A stretch of DNA of 47,809 bases from Flavobacteriaceae bacterium. Its GTDB lineage: Bacteria; Bacteroidota; Bacteroidia; Flavobacteriales; Flavobacteriaceae. The translations under genes were made by a program, and so were the position numbers. The notes beneath the pieces are model-generated. The model was not told where the DNA came from. It saw only the letters and a list, made by a program, of their open reading frames with translations, and made no database searches. Within the stretch, counting starts at the first letter, position 1. Every line of letters begins with the position of its first letter. This document shows positions 18,022-25,989 of this stretch, one piece after another. The DNA lies in contig JAHDGB010000004.1 of the NCBI GenBank assembly GCA_020627885.1, positions 1 to 47,809 of the forward strand, read 5' to 3'.

Positions 18022-18648
18022 TTAAAGCAAATAGTTTAGGAAAGTGCTCCTTGAGATATTTTCAGCACCAAAACTTTCTAAATGTTTAGTATAAAGTTGA
18101 CAATCTATAAGTTCATAATTACTACTTTTTATAAAACTAATAAAAGCCATTTTACTTGCATTTGGCTCTTTCGAAAACATGCTTTCCCCACAAAAAACAC
18201 GCTCATTTATGGCAACACCATAAAACCCACCTATTAAATTTTTATTTCTCCAAACCTCAACAGATTTAGCAAATCCTAACTCATATAATTTAATATATGC
18301 GTTAATCATTTCGTCTGTAATCCACGTCCCATTTTGTCCTTTTCTTTCCATTTGAGAACATGCAGTTATCACTCCTTCAAAATCGTTATTAATCGTAACA
18401 GATAGGTCTTTATTCCTTAATACTTGCTTCATACTTTTTGAAATTTTTAGCTTCTCTGGAAATAACACAAACCTAGGATCTGGAGACCACCATAAAATGG
18501 CTTCTCCTTTTTCAAACCATGGAAAAATTCCTTTCTGATATGCTAACAATAGTCGCTCAGAAGACAAGTCTCCACCAATAGCCAACATCCCATCTTCGGA
18601 AGCTTCTGACACGTCGGGGAATTCGATCTTTGAGGTTAAAAATACCAT
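18022..18648 (-). CDS. aat: Leucyl/phenylalanyl-tRNA--protein transferase
   Basis: A 208-residue enzyme that adds Leu or Phe to proteins with N-terminal Lys/Arg, marking them for ClpAP degradation through the N-degron pathway. Conserved segments include GLLAIGGDL-like sequence (GMLAIGGDLSSERLLLAYQKGIFPWF), WWSPDPR and LIGGFYGVAI...FCGESMFS. Its stop is 4 bp from the end of tag (convergent). The upstream gene on the same strand is DUF3127, separated by a terminator hairpin. Confidence 0.95.
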   Translation of the reverse strand: MVFLTSKIEFPDVSEASEDGMLAIGGDLSSERLLLAYQKGIFPWFEKGEAILWWSPDPRFVLFPEKLKISKSMKQVLRNKDLSVTINNDFEGVITACSQMERKGQNGTWITDEMINAYIKLYELGFAKSVEVWRNKNLIGGFYGVAINERVFCGESMFSKEPNASKMAFISFIKSSNYELIDCQLYTKHLESFGAENISRSTFLNYLL

Positions 18649-18670
18649 TATTAATATGCTGTAAATTATA

Positions 18671-18699
18671 AAAAGCCTTGATATAAAACCAAGGCTTTT
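18671..18699 (-). terminator. Intrinsic terminator after DUF3127 gene
   Basis: AAAAGCCTTG (18671-18680) pairs perfectly with CAAGGCTTTT (18690-18699) around a 9-base loop, with A/T runs on both sides. It lies between the stop of the DUF3127 gene and the aat start, so aat probably has its own promoter or depends on readthrough. Confidence 0.7.
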
Positions 18700-18727
18700 A
18701 TAGTTTATTTAATTTAAAGCTATCAAT

Positions 18728-19102
18728 TTAAAATGGTAAGTCATCATGCTCATCTTCCTTCAAATTGGTTGCTGGCTCAAAGGTTTGCGCAGGTGGCACC
18801 TCAGGTATTCCAGCTGGAGCACCAGATTGAGCGCCTTCAATTCTCCATCCTTGTATAGAATTAAAGTATTTTGTTTCACCTTGAGGATTTACCCATTCTC
18901 TACCTCTTAAGTTTATATTCACTTTTACATCTTGTCCAACTTGAAAATTATTTAATAATTCACATTTGTCTTGAACAAACTCAACGAGTATATGCTGAGG
19001 GTATTGCTCCTCAGTCGTTACAACTAATTCTCTTTTTCTAAACCCATTACTTCCAAATGTTTGAACTTCTCCAATAAGTTTTACTTTCCCTTGTACTTCC
19101 AT
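18728..19102 (-). CDS. DUF3127 OB-fold-like protein with SSB-like acidic C-terminal tip
   Basis: A 124-residue protein of the DUF3127 family. Residues 1-90 are beta-rich, with the pattern expected of an OB fold (VQGKVKLIGEVQTFG, KRELVVTTEE, VNINLRGREW, FNSIQGWRIE). A Pro/Ala-rich linker follows, and the protein ends EDEHDDLPF. That ending resembles the DDDIPF tip by which single-stranded-DNA-binding protein recruits repair and replication proteins. The family has no settled function; nucleic-acid binding is a good inference from fold and tail. It sits between a flavin reductase gene (upstream) and aat. Confidence 0.85.
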   Translation of the reverse strand: MEVQGKVKLIGEVQTFGSNGFRKRELVVTTEEQYPQHILVEFVQDKCELLNNFQVGQDVKVNINLRGREWVNPQGETKYFNSIQGWRIEGAQSGAPAGIPEVPPAQTFEPATNLKEDEHDDLPF

Positions 19103-19165
19103 TATTAAATTTATTGTTTATTTCTATTCTCTGTTATCTTTTAAAATGTTTTTGAATTTCGAGTC

Positions 19166-20023
19166 TTACGATAATAAAATACTCCAAGCACTTTTTACAT
19201 CACCATAACTTATGTAGTGCTTTGCTTTTTCGTGTTTCTCATTTAGGTTTAATGTTTTTTCGATATTATGTTTATTTACAAAAGCCCTAATTTCTTCTTT
19301 ACTAGGTAAATTTTCGACATTGCCTAATGCTCCTAAATCATTACCTGTAAGTATTTTGCTATTTTTTATTTCATCCGATATGGCATCAACTCCAATTCCT
19401 AATGTTGCTGTAGGTTTAGGAATTTCGAAAAAACCAGATCTAGCTCTACTATAATAGCTCCCTCCTGCCCTAGAAACCAAATCCATTTTATATTGATCTA
19501 TTGTTCCATCCTCTAATAACACATCGTCACTTATATGCAACTTAACGACTTCGCAAATCACTAAATTTCCAGCACCTCCTTCATTTCCTAATTTAACAAC
19601 TTCATTAACTCTACATTCTAACTGTACAGGAGATTCTGCAACTCGGAAAGGCTTTACCAGATCAGATTTCAGCATTGTTAACCCAGCTTTTTCAAACTCA
19701 TTAACTCCTTTTCCGTACTCAGTACTCGTTAAAGACATTTGTTGTACAATATTATAATTCACAACATTTATAACCACCTCTTTTGTATTTTCCGAGTTTT
19801 CTAAAGTATGTTTTATTGTATTATCTCTCACCCTTCTCGCTGGTGAAAAAATTAATATAGGTGGATTGGCACTAAATACATTAAAAAAACTAAATGGAGA
19901 AAGGTTTGGTCTTCCTTCATTATCTATAGTACTAGCAAAAGCTATTGGCCTAGGTGCTACAGCACTTAATAAGTAGCCATGTAATTTCCCTGTTGTTAAA
20001 TCTTTAGGCGTAAAAGATGTCAT
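19166..20023 (-). CDS. Flavin reductase family protein (FMN-binding split barrel)
   Basis: A 285-residue protein with the flavin-reductase-like split-barrel domain in residues 10-200. It contains the typical PRPIAFASTIDNEGRPNLSPFSFFN opening and the later FSPARRVRDNT...TLENSENTKEVVINVV. Such proteins bind FMN and reduce flavin or act as related oxidoreductases. The C-terminal 80 residues are helical and lineage-specific. The substrate is unknown. A TACATTTG -7-like box lies only 16-23 bp before the ATG, which would give a very short leader. Confidence 0.88.
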   Translation of the reverse strand: MTSFTPKDLTTGKLHGYLLSAVAPRPIAFASTIDNEGRPNLSPFSFFNVFSANPPILIFSPARRVRDNTIKHTLENSENTKEVVINVVNYNIVQQMSLTSTEYGKGVNEFEKAGLTMLKSDLVKPFRVAESPVQLECRVNEVVKLGNEGGAGNLVICEVVKLHISDDVLLEDGTIDQYKMDLVSRAGGSYYSRARSGFFEIPKPTATLGIGVDAISDEIKNSKILTGNDLGALGNVENLPSKEEIRAFVNKHNIEKTLNLNEKHEKAKHYISYGDVKSAWSILLS

Positions 20024-20038
20024 TACTATATTTTTTTA

Positions 20039-20046
20039 CAAATGTA
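20039..20046 (-). promoter_or_regulatory. -7-like element before flavin reductase gene
   Basis: The minus strand reads TACATTTG, matching TAnnTTTG exactly. It lies within 23 bp of the ATG at 20023, so transcription from it would start roughly 10 bases before the start codon. The -33 position has only TTTA. Candidate only. Confidence 0.35.
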
Positions 20047-20141
20047 ATCAATCCCTTATTTAACTAAAAATGATTTGGTTTGCTTCTAACATAATATTAT
20101 TAACAGATTTTACATTATATTGAGACTAAAATTAATTATAA

Positions 20142-21293
20142 ATGTTTTTTACCAAACACCATCAATTAGGGCGTTGGATTATTATTATTGCTTCGTTTCT
20201 TATTATCTCTTTAATTTTATGGAATACTTATATCTTTTTTCAAAACTTTAAAGCTGAAGAGCGTTTAAAAATGGAAAATTGGTCACATGCACAAAAAGAA
20301 ATACATCAAAACTCAAACCTTAATAAAGATATAGGGAGTTTATCTATAAAAATTTTAGAAAGTAACCGATCTACTCCTATGATAACGGTTAATGAAGAAG
20401 GCGAAATTGTTTACAAAAATATAGATCCAAAAAAAGCAAAAGACTCTATTTTTATTAAGTCTCTTATTAAGAAATTTGAAAAAGAAAACATTCCTATACA
20501 AAGTATATATAATGGTAAAGTTATTGAAACCCTATATTATGGCAATTCCCCTCTATTAAATAAGCTAAAGTATTATCCTATAGCCTTATTACTTATCATT
20601 TTTTTATTTGGGGCTGTAGTTTACTTATTTTACACAAGTTCCAAAACAGCTGTACAAAACAAGTTATGGTCAGGTATGGCAAAAGAAACTGCTCATCAAA
20701 TAGGCACGCCTTTATCATCCCTTATTGGCTGGACAGAAATTTTAAAAAATGAAAACACAAACCCTGCATACATTATAGAAATCGAAAAAGACATTACAAG
20801 ACTATTGACGATTACTGATCGTTTTAGCAAAATAGGATCTTTACCTGTACTTGAAAAAACAAACATTGTCTCTGAAACAATTGAGGCCTATGATTATCTT
20901 AAAACGAGATCATCTAAGCTTATTGAATTTAAATTAATTGTTCCGGAAAGAGATATTTTTGTAAATTTAAACAAACAGTTGTATAGTTGGACTATAGAAA
21001 ATTTAGTAAAAAATGCAATAGATGCCATGAAGGGTAAAGGGAAACTTATTGTTGAAATAATCCCAACTGAAAAGAGTGTTAAAATTAATGTTATAGATAC
21101 TGGAAAAGGTATTCTTAAAAAAGATTTTAATACCATTTTTGAACCCGGACATACTACAAAAAAGAGAGGATGGGGCCTAGGTTTATCTTTAGCTAAACGT
21201 ATTGTTGAAGATTTTCTTGATGGAAAAATTAAAGTATTGCATTCGGAAATAAAAAAGGGTACAACTATGCAAATAACACTTAAATTGGCTTAA
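20142..21293 (+). CDS. Membrane sensor histidine kinase
   Basis: A 383-residue kinase. Two membrane helices (about 12-34 and 146-166) enclose an extracytoplasmic region of about 110 residues. A HisKA domain follows with His185 in MAKETAHQIGTPLSSLIGW, then an ATPase domain with N box (LVKNAIDAM), G1 (DTGKGI) and G2 (RGWGLGLSLAKRIVE). No response regulator is adjacent, so it is an orphan kinase. The extracytoplasmic part contains TPMITVNEEGEIVYKNID, which looks PAS-like. It diverges from the flavin reductase and is followed after 11 bp by a small Cys-rich membrane protein, probably in the same transcript. Confidence 0.93.
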   Translation: MFFTKHHQLGRWIIIIASFLIISLILWNTYIFFQNFKAEERLKMENWSHAQKEIHQNSNLNKDIGSLSIKILESNRSTPMITVNEEGEIVYKNIDPKKAKDSIFIKSLIKKFEKENIPIQSIYNGKVIETLYYGNSPLLNKLKYYPIALLLIIFLFGAVVYLFYTSSKTAVQNKLWSGMAKETAHQIGTPLSSLIGWTEILKNENTNPAYIIEIEKDITRLLTITDRFSKIGSLPVLEKTNIVSETIEAYDYLKTRSSKLIEFKLIVPERDIFVNLNKQLYSWTIENLVKNAIDAMKGKGKLIVEIIPTEKSVKINVIDTGKGILKKDFNTIFEPGHTTKKRGWGLGLSLAKRIVEDFLDGKIKVLHSEIKKGTTMQITLKLA

Positions 21294-21304
21294 ACCAATA
21301 AATT

Positions 21305-21652
21305 ATGTCTAAAAAATTTCTTACTATAAAGGAAGTTGATCTAAATAACAATTGTCCTGAATGCTTTAATAAAGAAGGTTTACAACTTACATTTAAACAA
21401 CAGTTTAAAGAGACTTCATTATATAAATCGTTAACCCAAGAAATTGTTCATGAAATTACATGTAAAACATGTGAAACTTCAATATACCCTATACGGTGGA
21501 CCGATGATATTGAACGTGTTTTTGATTATCATCTAAAGGCTTTTCAACCCAAAAAATCATCATTCAAATTAAAAAAATTGTCGTGGATTATATTACTAAC
21601 AATTAGCCTTATTATAATTAGTATAATCACATTTTTACTCTTTATAAATTAG
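21305..21652 (+). CDS. Small zinc-ribbon-like protein with C-terminal membrane helix
   Basis: A 115-residue protein with two CxxC pairs (CPEC near residue 18 and CKTC near residue 53), consistent with a zinc ribbon, and one C-terminal membrane helix (about 92-113), so the ribbon should face the cytoplasm or be tail-anchored. I do not recognise a named family. It follows the orphan histidine kinase by 11 bp and its 3' end overlaps the convergent HIT gene by 11 bp. It may be an accessory to the kinase (inference). Confidence 0.7.
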   Translation: MSKKFLTIKEVDLNNNCPECFNKEGLQLTFKQQFKETSLYKSLTQEIVHEITCKTCETSIYPIRWTDDIERVFDYHLKAFQPKKSSFKLKKLSWIILLTISLIIISIITFLLFIN

Positions 21653-22031
21653 CACTAATTGCTTGTGAAATGGCTACAAATTCCTTTTCACTAAGTTTTT
21701 CTTTTTTAATAAAACGAGCATCCTCCATAGAGTTTAAAGGAATTAAATGCACATGAGCATGGGGCACTTCTAACCCAATTACAGACATTCCTATTCTCTC
21801 GCAACAAACTGCTTTTTCAATAGCAATAGCTACTTTTTTAGAAAACGACATTAAACCATTATATGCTTTTTCATCAAGATCAAATAAATTATCAATCTCT
21901 TTTTTAGGAATACACAAAGTATGTCCTTTCACATTAGGATTTATATCTAAAAAGGCCAAATAATCTGTTGTCTCTGCAACCTTATAACAAGGTATTTCTC
22001 CATTAACAATCTTAGTAAAAATTGAAGGCAT
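21642..22031 (-). CDS. HIT family protein
   Basis: A 129-residue nucleotide-binding hydrolase or transferase with the histidine triad H91-x-H93-x-H95 in PHAHVHLIP. The N-terminal segment FTKIVNGEIPCYKV and the DINPNVKGHTLCIPK segment are standard for HIT proteins (HinT/Fhit-like), which hydrolyse AMP-linked substrates. The Cys found in the zinc-binding classes is absent near the start except C15. It lies downstream of greA on the same strand (82 bp), an arrangement common in this lineage. Confidence 0.94.
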   Translation of the reverse strand: MPSIFTKIVNGEIPCYKVAETTDYLAFLDINPNVKGHTLCIPKKEIDNLFDLDEKAYNGLMSFSKKVAIAIEKAVCCERIGMSVIGLEVPHAHVHLIPLNSMEDARFIKKEKLSEKEFVAISQAISANL

Positions 22032-22113
22032 TAATTGCTATTAAATTGTTTCTCTTGTAAAGGTAACAAGAATCTTATTTAATTAAAAAACTAAATATTC
22101 TTAACTAATTATT

Positions 22114-22587
22114 TTATCTAGATATCTCAATAATATCAAATTTCATAATACCACTAGGCACTTGTATTTCGGCAACATCTCCAACAGTTTTTCCTAATAA
22201 ACCTTTTCCTATAGGGGAATTAACCGATATTTTTCCTGAAGCAAGATCTGCCTCTCCATCTGCTACTAAGGTATAATTCATTTCCATACCATTAGTCTGA
22301 TTTTTTATCTTTACTTTCGACAAAACGAGTATTTTAGAGGTATCCATTTGAGATTCATCTATAACTCTTGCTCCAGCTAATTGATCTTCTAGTTTAGAAA
22401 TTCTCATCTCAAGCATTCCTTGAGCCTCTTTAGCAGCATCATACTCTGCGTTTTCACTTAAATCCCCCTTGTCTCTAGCCTCAGCAATAGCCTTCGATGC
22501 TTTTACACGCTCAACATCTTTTAATTGTTTTAATTCGTCTCTAAGTTTTTTTAACCCTTCTGCTGTATAATAAGATACTTTACTCAT
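22114..22587 (-). CDS. greA: Transcription elongation factor GreA
   Basis: A 157-residue factor that rescues backtracked RNA polymerase by stimulating transcript cleavage. The N-terminal coiled coil (about 1-75) includes the acidic tip motif ARDKGDLSENAEYDAAKEAQG, with the conserved Asp and Glu. The C-terminal globular domain ends with SPIGKGLLGKTVGD and PSGIMKFDIIEI. Length is typical. Upstream lies a -7 box followed at once by a perfect hairpin and a T-run, suggesting leader-level control (see the leader feature). Confidence 0.97.
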   Translation of the reverse strand: MSKVSYYTAEGLKKLRDELKQLKDVERVKASKAIAEARDKGDLSENAEYDAAKEAQGMLEMRISKLEDQLAGARVIDESQMDTSKILVLSKVKIKNQTNGMEMNYTLVADGEADLASGKISVNSPIGKGLLGKTVGDVAEIQVPSGIMKFDIIEISR

Positions 22588-22644
22588 AATTTATTCGTTA
22601 CATGATACACCGTACATTTTTAACGCACGTATAGATTAACGCAA

Positions 22645-22682
22645 AAAATCTCGTATACACGAGATTTTATATGTCAAATATA
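22645..22682 (-). promoter_or_regulatory. greA promoter and 5' leader hairpin followed by a T-run
   Basis: On the minus strand TATATTTG (22682-22675) exactly fits the -7 consensus and points toward greA. Transcription would begin near 22668, the first base of a perfect 10-bp hairpin (22645-22654 with 22659-22668, 4-base loop). T bases follow the hairpin directly, the form of an intrinsic terminator. It lies about 58-81 bp upstream of the greA ATG. It could stabilise the 5' end or attenuate transcription. No -33 TTTG was found. Confidence 0.5.
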
Positions 22683-22744
22683 CAAAATATTTATTTTTAA
22701 CTATTCTTTTATTTTAAATTGCATATTAATTAATATTCATACAA

Positions 22745-23200
22745 ATGAAAAAGGTTTTATTTTATGTATTCTTTTTTTTATTTACACTATTTTCATGTAA
22801 TAAGAATGATGATGATAATACTAACGGCAACCCTAATATTCCAAGAGCCGTTTTTGATACCGGAAATCAAATAAACACCAATTTACCTCAGTACAATCAA
22901 TTACTTTTTGCAGGAAACTTTATAGTATTAAATAATAATAACTATGGTATTAACGGTATAGTCGTTTTTTACAGCGGAGGAGAAAACTATAGTGCTTTTG
23001 AATTAACTGACCCCAACCACCCAATTAATACCTGCTCTAAACTTTCTGTAGATAATGCTATTGCAAGTTGCTCTTGTGATGATAGTAATACTTATGAAAT
23101 ATCCAATGGCCTTCCTCTAGAAGGCACTACAGGGCAATACCCATTAACTCGTTATTTTGTTGAGGCAAATGGAAGCATTATTCGCGTATATAATAACTAA
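22745..23200 (+). CDS. Hypothetical lipoprotein
   Basis: A 151-residue protein with a lipoprotein signal (KVLFYVFFFLFTLFSC, lipobox Cys at about residue 18) followed by an Asp/Asn-rich linker, as in Bacteroidota surface lipoproteins. The mature part has a short Cys cluster (CSKLSVDNAIASCSC near residues 99-113) and conserved-looking NGLPLEG. That resembles the end of small Rieske-like or nitrite-reductase-like lipoproteins in this phylum, but the His ligands are missing, so I do not assign that function. It diverges from greA and overlaps the convergent arfB by 4 bp. Confidence 0.75.
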   Translation: MKKVLFYVFFFLFTLFSCNKNDDDNTNGNPNIPRAVFDTGNQINTNLPQYNQLLFAGNFIVLNNNNYGINGIVVFYSGGENYSAFELTDPNHPINTCSKLSVDNAIASCSCDDSNTYEISNGLPLEGTTGQYPLTRYFVEANGSIIRVYNN

Positions 23201-23607
23201 TCTAATTTAGGTCGTTTTCTACTGGCTTTACGCTCCGATCTTAATTTCTTATTTTTAAGACGCTTTTTTATAATTGCCCTTGGTATTTTTGTTAGCTTTC
23301 TACTTTTAGGAATTAATAATGCTGTATTTATGATATTAAAAAGACGAGTTATGGCTTCTTCTTTATTTCTATGCTGACTCCGAGTATTTTCGCAATAAAT
23401 AATAAGTGTCTTTTCTTTAGTTAATCGAGATTTTAATTTTTCTATCAGTCTTTTTTTTTGTTCTGTATTAAAAACTTTAGATTCGTTAATATTTAAAGTC
23501 AATTCTATTTTGGAAGACACTTTATTAACATGTTGTCCCCCACTCCCAGAACTCCTAATCGCTTTTATCTTAAGCTCTTTTTTTAACAGTTCTTCATCAT
23601 AATTCAT
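23197..23607 (-). CDS. arfB: Alternative ribosome-rescue factor ArfB-like peptidyl-tRNA hydrolase
   Basis: A 136-residue class I release-factor-like protein. The catalytic GGQ is at residues 23-25 in RSSGSGGQHVNKVSSKIEL. There is no codon-recognition domain, and the C-terminus is a strongly basic tail (KKRLKNKKLRSERKASRKR) that, in ArfB (YaeJ), enters the empty mRNA channel of stalled ribosomes. The start ATGA overlaps the end of the DUF4301 gene by 4 bp, so translation is probably coupled. Confidence 0.92.
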   Translation of the reverse strand: MNYDEELLKKELKIKAIRSSGSGGQHVNKVSSKIELTLNINESKVFNTEQKKRLIEKLKSRLTKEKTLIIYCENTRSQHRNKEEAITRLFNIINTALLIPKSRKLTKIPRAIIKKRLKNKKLRSERKASRKRPKLD

Positions 23608-25157
23608 AATATTTGATGCGTCACTTTTAGTAGGTCATTTACTGTTTTTACAGGGTTAAAAGTCACTATCGGTACCTCAACAAAAATAGTATTCCAATTA
23701 GCCATACTACCATTCCATAAACCAGGTAATTCTAGCGCTTTTAATTGTTTTCCTTCCTTCGTTTTAGTCGTAATAAAAGCGGTTTTATGATCCACAAACT
23801 TTTGCAAATCATAAGTTTCTCCTTTATAATTTTTAATTGCGCAAACAATATCTACCGGGTTAAAATGTGTCGCATTTTTAACAATTCCTTTTTGAAGTTT
23901 ATCTGTTTTATTTATTTGAGCAGATTCAACAATTTGTAACGAAACTTTTCCGCTTTCGTCCTTAACCCAAAACGGGCCACCTCCAGGCTCTCCTTCATTT
24001 ACAACCATGCCACAAACTCGAATTGGTCGATCTAGCTTTTCTAATAAATACTCAATTTTATAGGCATGAGAATACCTCTCAAATTCAGATGAAACAATAA
24101 CATTAAGCTTAGATCTTAAAAACTGAGCAATTGTATTTATTTCATTTTCATTTAGTTCATTGTTTTTCAGTCTTCTTATTTGAATAAATGCTTCTTCTTT
24201 CACTTTCAATAATATCCCTGCCAACATTTTTTTTGCTTGAGAAACACGCTCTTCATATTGAAAAATAACAACATTATCTATATTTTTAATAAAAATTAAA
24301 TCGGCATCTAATTTATTTAAATTATCCAATAGGGCACCATGTCCTGAAGGTCTAAAAAGCAAACTCCCGTCTTTGTTTTTAAATGGTTCATTATTTAAAT
24401 TAACAGCTATAGTATCTGTTGATTCTTTCTGAAAAGAAAAAGAAACATTAAATTTTGTTTTGGTTTTTTCTTCTACAATATTTTTAATATTATTAAATTC
24501 TTTCTCAAAATATGGCTTATGCTGTTTTAATATTGTAAAATGTAAGTTCGCTTTCCCATTAGAGGAAGCATATAAAGCCGCTTCAAATAAATGTTCTTCA
24601 AAAGCAGACGCTACATGATCTTTATATTTATGAAAAGGGAATAGTCCTTTTGGCAAAAAGCTATAATTCAATTTATCTTTATCCAGTAACATTTTTATTG
24701 TCGCCAATACTTTTTCATCATCTGAAAAAGACTCATAATTAGGATAAGTTTCTTTTGTTTTTTTTAAAACAGTATCATAGAAGGGTTGTTTTTCTATACC
24801 GACTAAAAAAAGCAGCATTTTAGCCGCTTTCTGCTTATTTATATATGCATTTATTGTTTCTTTATTGGGGTTATATTCTTCCAAAAACTGGAATAAAAAC
24901 TTAAACATTCGAGTAGCAGCTCCAGAAGCAGGAACAAATTTTAAAATAGAAAGGTTATTTCGTTTATTCTCATAATAAGAAATAAATTCATTTTTGTTTT
25001 TTTCTTTAATCACAGAAATCCCATTATTTATTGAAGCAGCTTCTTTTAGATTAATCATAGGCAATCCATTTATAAAAAGTTTTAATTGCCTATTTACTTT
25101 TTCTTCAGTTAATCCTTTACTTTCAATTTGCTGTATTTCTTCTTTCGTGAATTTCAA
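23604..25157 (-). CDS. DUF4301 family protein
   Basis: A 517-residue protein of the DUF4301 family, found mainly in Bacteroidota. A glycine- and alanine-rich segment LKFVPASGAATRMFKFLFQF lies near residue 75 and FRPSGHGALLDNL near residue 270. Both resemble nucleotide- or sugar-phosphate-binding loops of nucleotidyltransferase-like enzymes, but the activity is not established. GEPGGGPFWVKDESG and a later Cys/His-containing stretch are conserved-looking. It lies between GGGP synthase (78 bp upstream) and arfB (4-bp overlap). No signal peptide; cytoplasmic. Confidence 0.88.
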   Translation of the reverse strand: MKFTKEEIQQIESKGLTEEKVNRQLKLFINGLPMINLKEAASINNGISVIKEKNKNEFISYYENKRNNLSILKFVPASGAATRMFKFLFQFLEEYNPNKETINAYINKQKAAKMLLFLVGIEKQPFYDTVLKKTKETYPNYESFSDDEKVLATIKMLLDKDKLNYSFLPKGLFPFHKYKDHVASAFEEHLFEAALYASSNGKANLHFTILKQHKPYFEKEFNNIKNIVEEKTKTKFNVSFSFQKESTDTIAVNLNNEPFKNKDGSLLFRPSGHGALLDNLNKLDADLIFIKNIDNVVIFQYEERVSQAKKMLAGILLKVKEEAFIQIRRLKNNELNENEINTIAQFLRSKLNVIVSSEFERYSHAYKIEYLLEKLDRPIRVCGMVVNEGEPGGGPFWVKDESGKVSLQIVESAQINKTDKLQKGIVKNATHFNPVDIVCAIKNYKGETYDLQKFVDHKTAFITTKTKEGKQLKALELPGLWNGSMANWNTIFVEVPIVTFNPVKTVNDLLKVTHQIL

Positions 25158-25235
25158 TTCTATAGTTTTTAATAATTATCGCAATTTCCTATTAGTAAAA
25201 TTAGAGACATTAGTATAAATTATCCTAAATAAATT

Positions 25236-25961
25236 TCAAAATATATCTTTTAATTCATCAAAAAATGAATTATTCTCCTCAAAAATATTACCAATTACAA
25301 CCATATCTGCTCCTGCTTTGTATATTCTCTCTAATGTTTTCTTATTTCTTATCCCACCTCCAACAATAAGCGGACTATTTAAAATCTTTTTAACGTCTAT
25401 AATAATTTTCTCATCAACATGCTTCATCGCCCCGCTCCCAGCTTCTAAATATATTAATTGCATCCCTAATAATTCCCCAGCTCTAGCTGTATTTGAAATA
25501 GCATTTATGTCGCTCAATGGCTTGGTCCTTGTAACTTTTTGTACTGCTGTTTCTTTTCCGCCTTCAATTAAAATATACGCTGTAGGAATGACTTCTAAAT
25601 TCATATCCTTTAACACAGAAACTGCCTCAACCTGCTTTCCTATTAAATAATCTGGGTTTCTTCCAGATAATAATGATAAAAACAATATCGCATCTGCATG
25701 ATTCGAAATCTGACTAACATCTCCAGGAAACAAGACTAATGGCAACTTTGTTAATGGTTTAATAGCCAGAACTAGCTTTTGAGTTATATTAGTTTTAACG
25801 GTGCTACCTCCAATAAAAACATGCGTAACTACTGATTTATTGATTTTATCGATAAATAATGGCAATAAATTTAAATCCATTTTTTCTGGATCTATGAGCA
25901 CAGCTAGTAATTTTTTATTCTCTTTAACCGATCTTTTTATATTTTCTAGTACTTTTTCCAT
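25236..25961 (-). CDS. Geranylgeranylglyceryl/heptaprenylglyceryl phosphate synthase
   Basis: A 241-residue TIM-barrel prenyltransferase of the GGGPS/PcrB family, which couples a polyprenyl diphosphate to sn-glycerol-1-phosphate to make an ether lipid precursor. Visible motifs are LIDPEKM near the start, HVFIGGST, the phosphate-binding IYLEAGSG and the final VGGGIRN...ADMVVIGN. Known Bacteroidota enzymes of this family (group II) are active in vitro, although the cellular role of the lipid is not settled. The gene is 28 bp downstream of a phosphopantetheinyl transferase gene. No glycerol-1-phosphate dehydrogenase was seen in the window. Confidence 0.93.
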   Translation of the reverse strand: MEKVLENIKRSVKENKKLLAVLIDPEKMDLNLLPLFIDKINKSVVTHVFIGGSTVKTNITQKLVLAIKPLTKLPLVLFPGDVSQISNHADAILFLSLLSGRNPDYLIGKQVEAVSVLKDMNLEVIPTAYILIEGGKETAVQKVTRTKPLSDINAISNTARAGELLGMQLIYLEAGSGAMKHVDEKIIIDVKKILNSPLIVGGGIRNKKTLERIYKAGADMVVIGNIFEENNSFFDELKDIF

Positions 25962-25989
25962 TCATTAATTTATAAGTCAATATCACTAT

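Noticed and set aside
22745-23200. Rieske-type ferredoxin lipoprotein
   Set aside because: A Cys cluster is present but the CxH pairs needed for a Rieske centre are missing.
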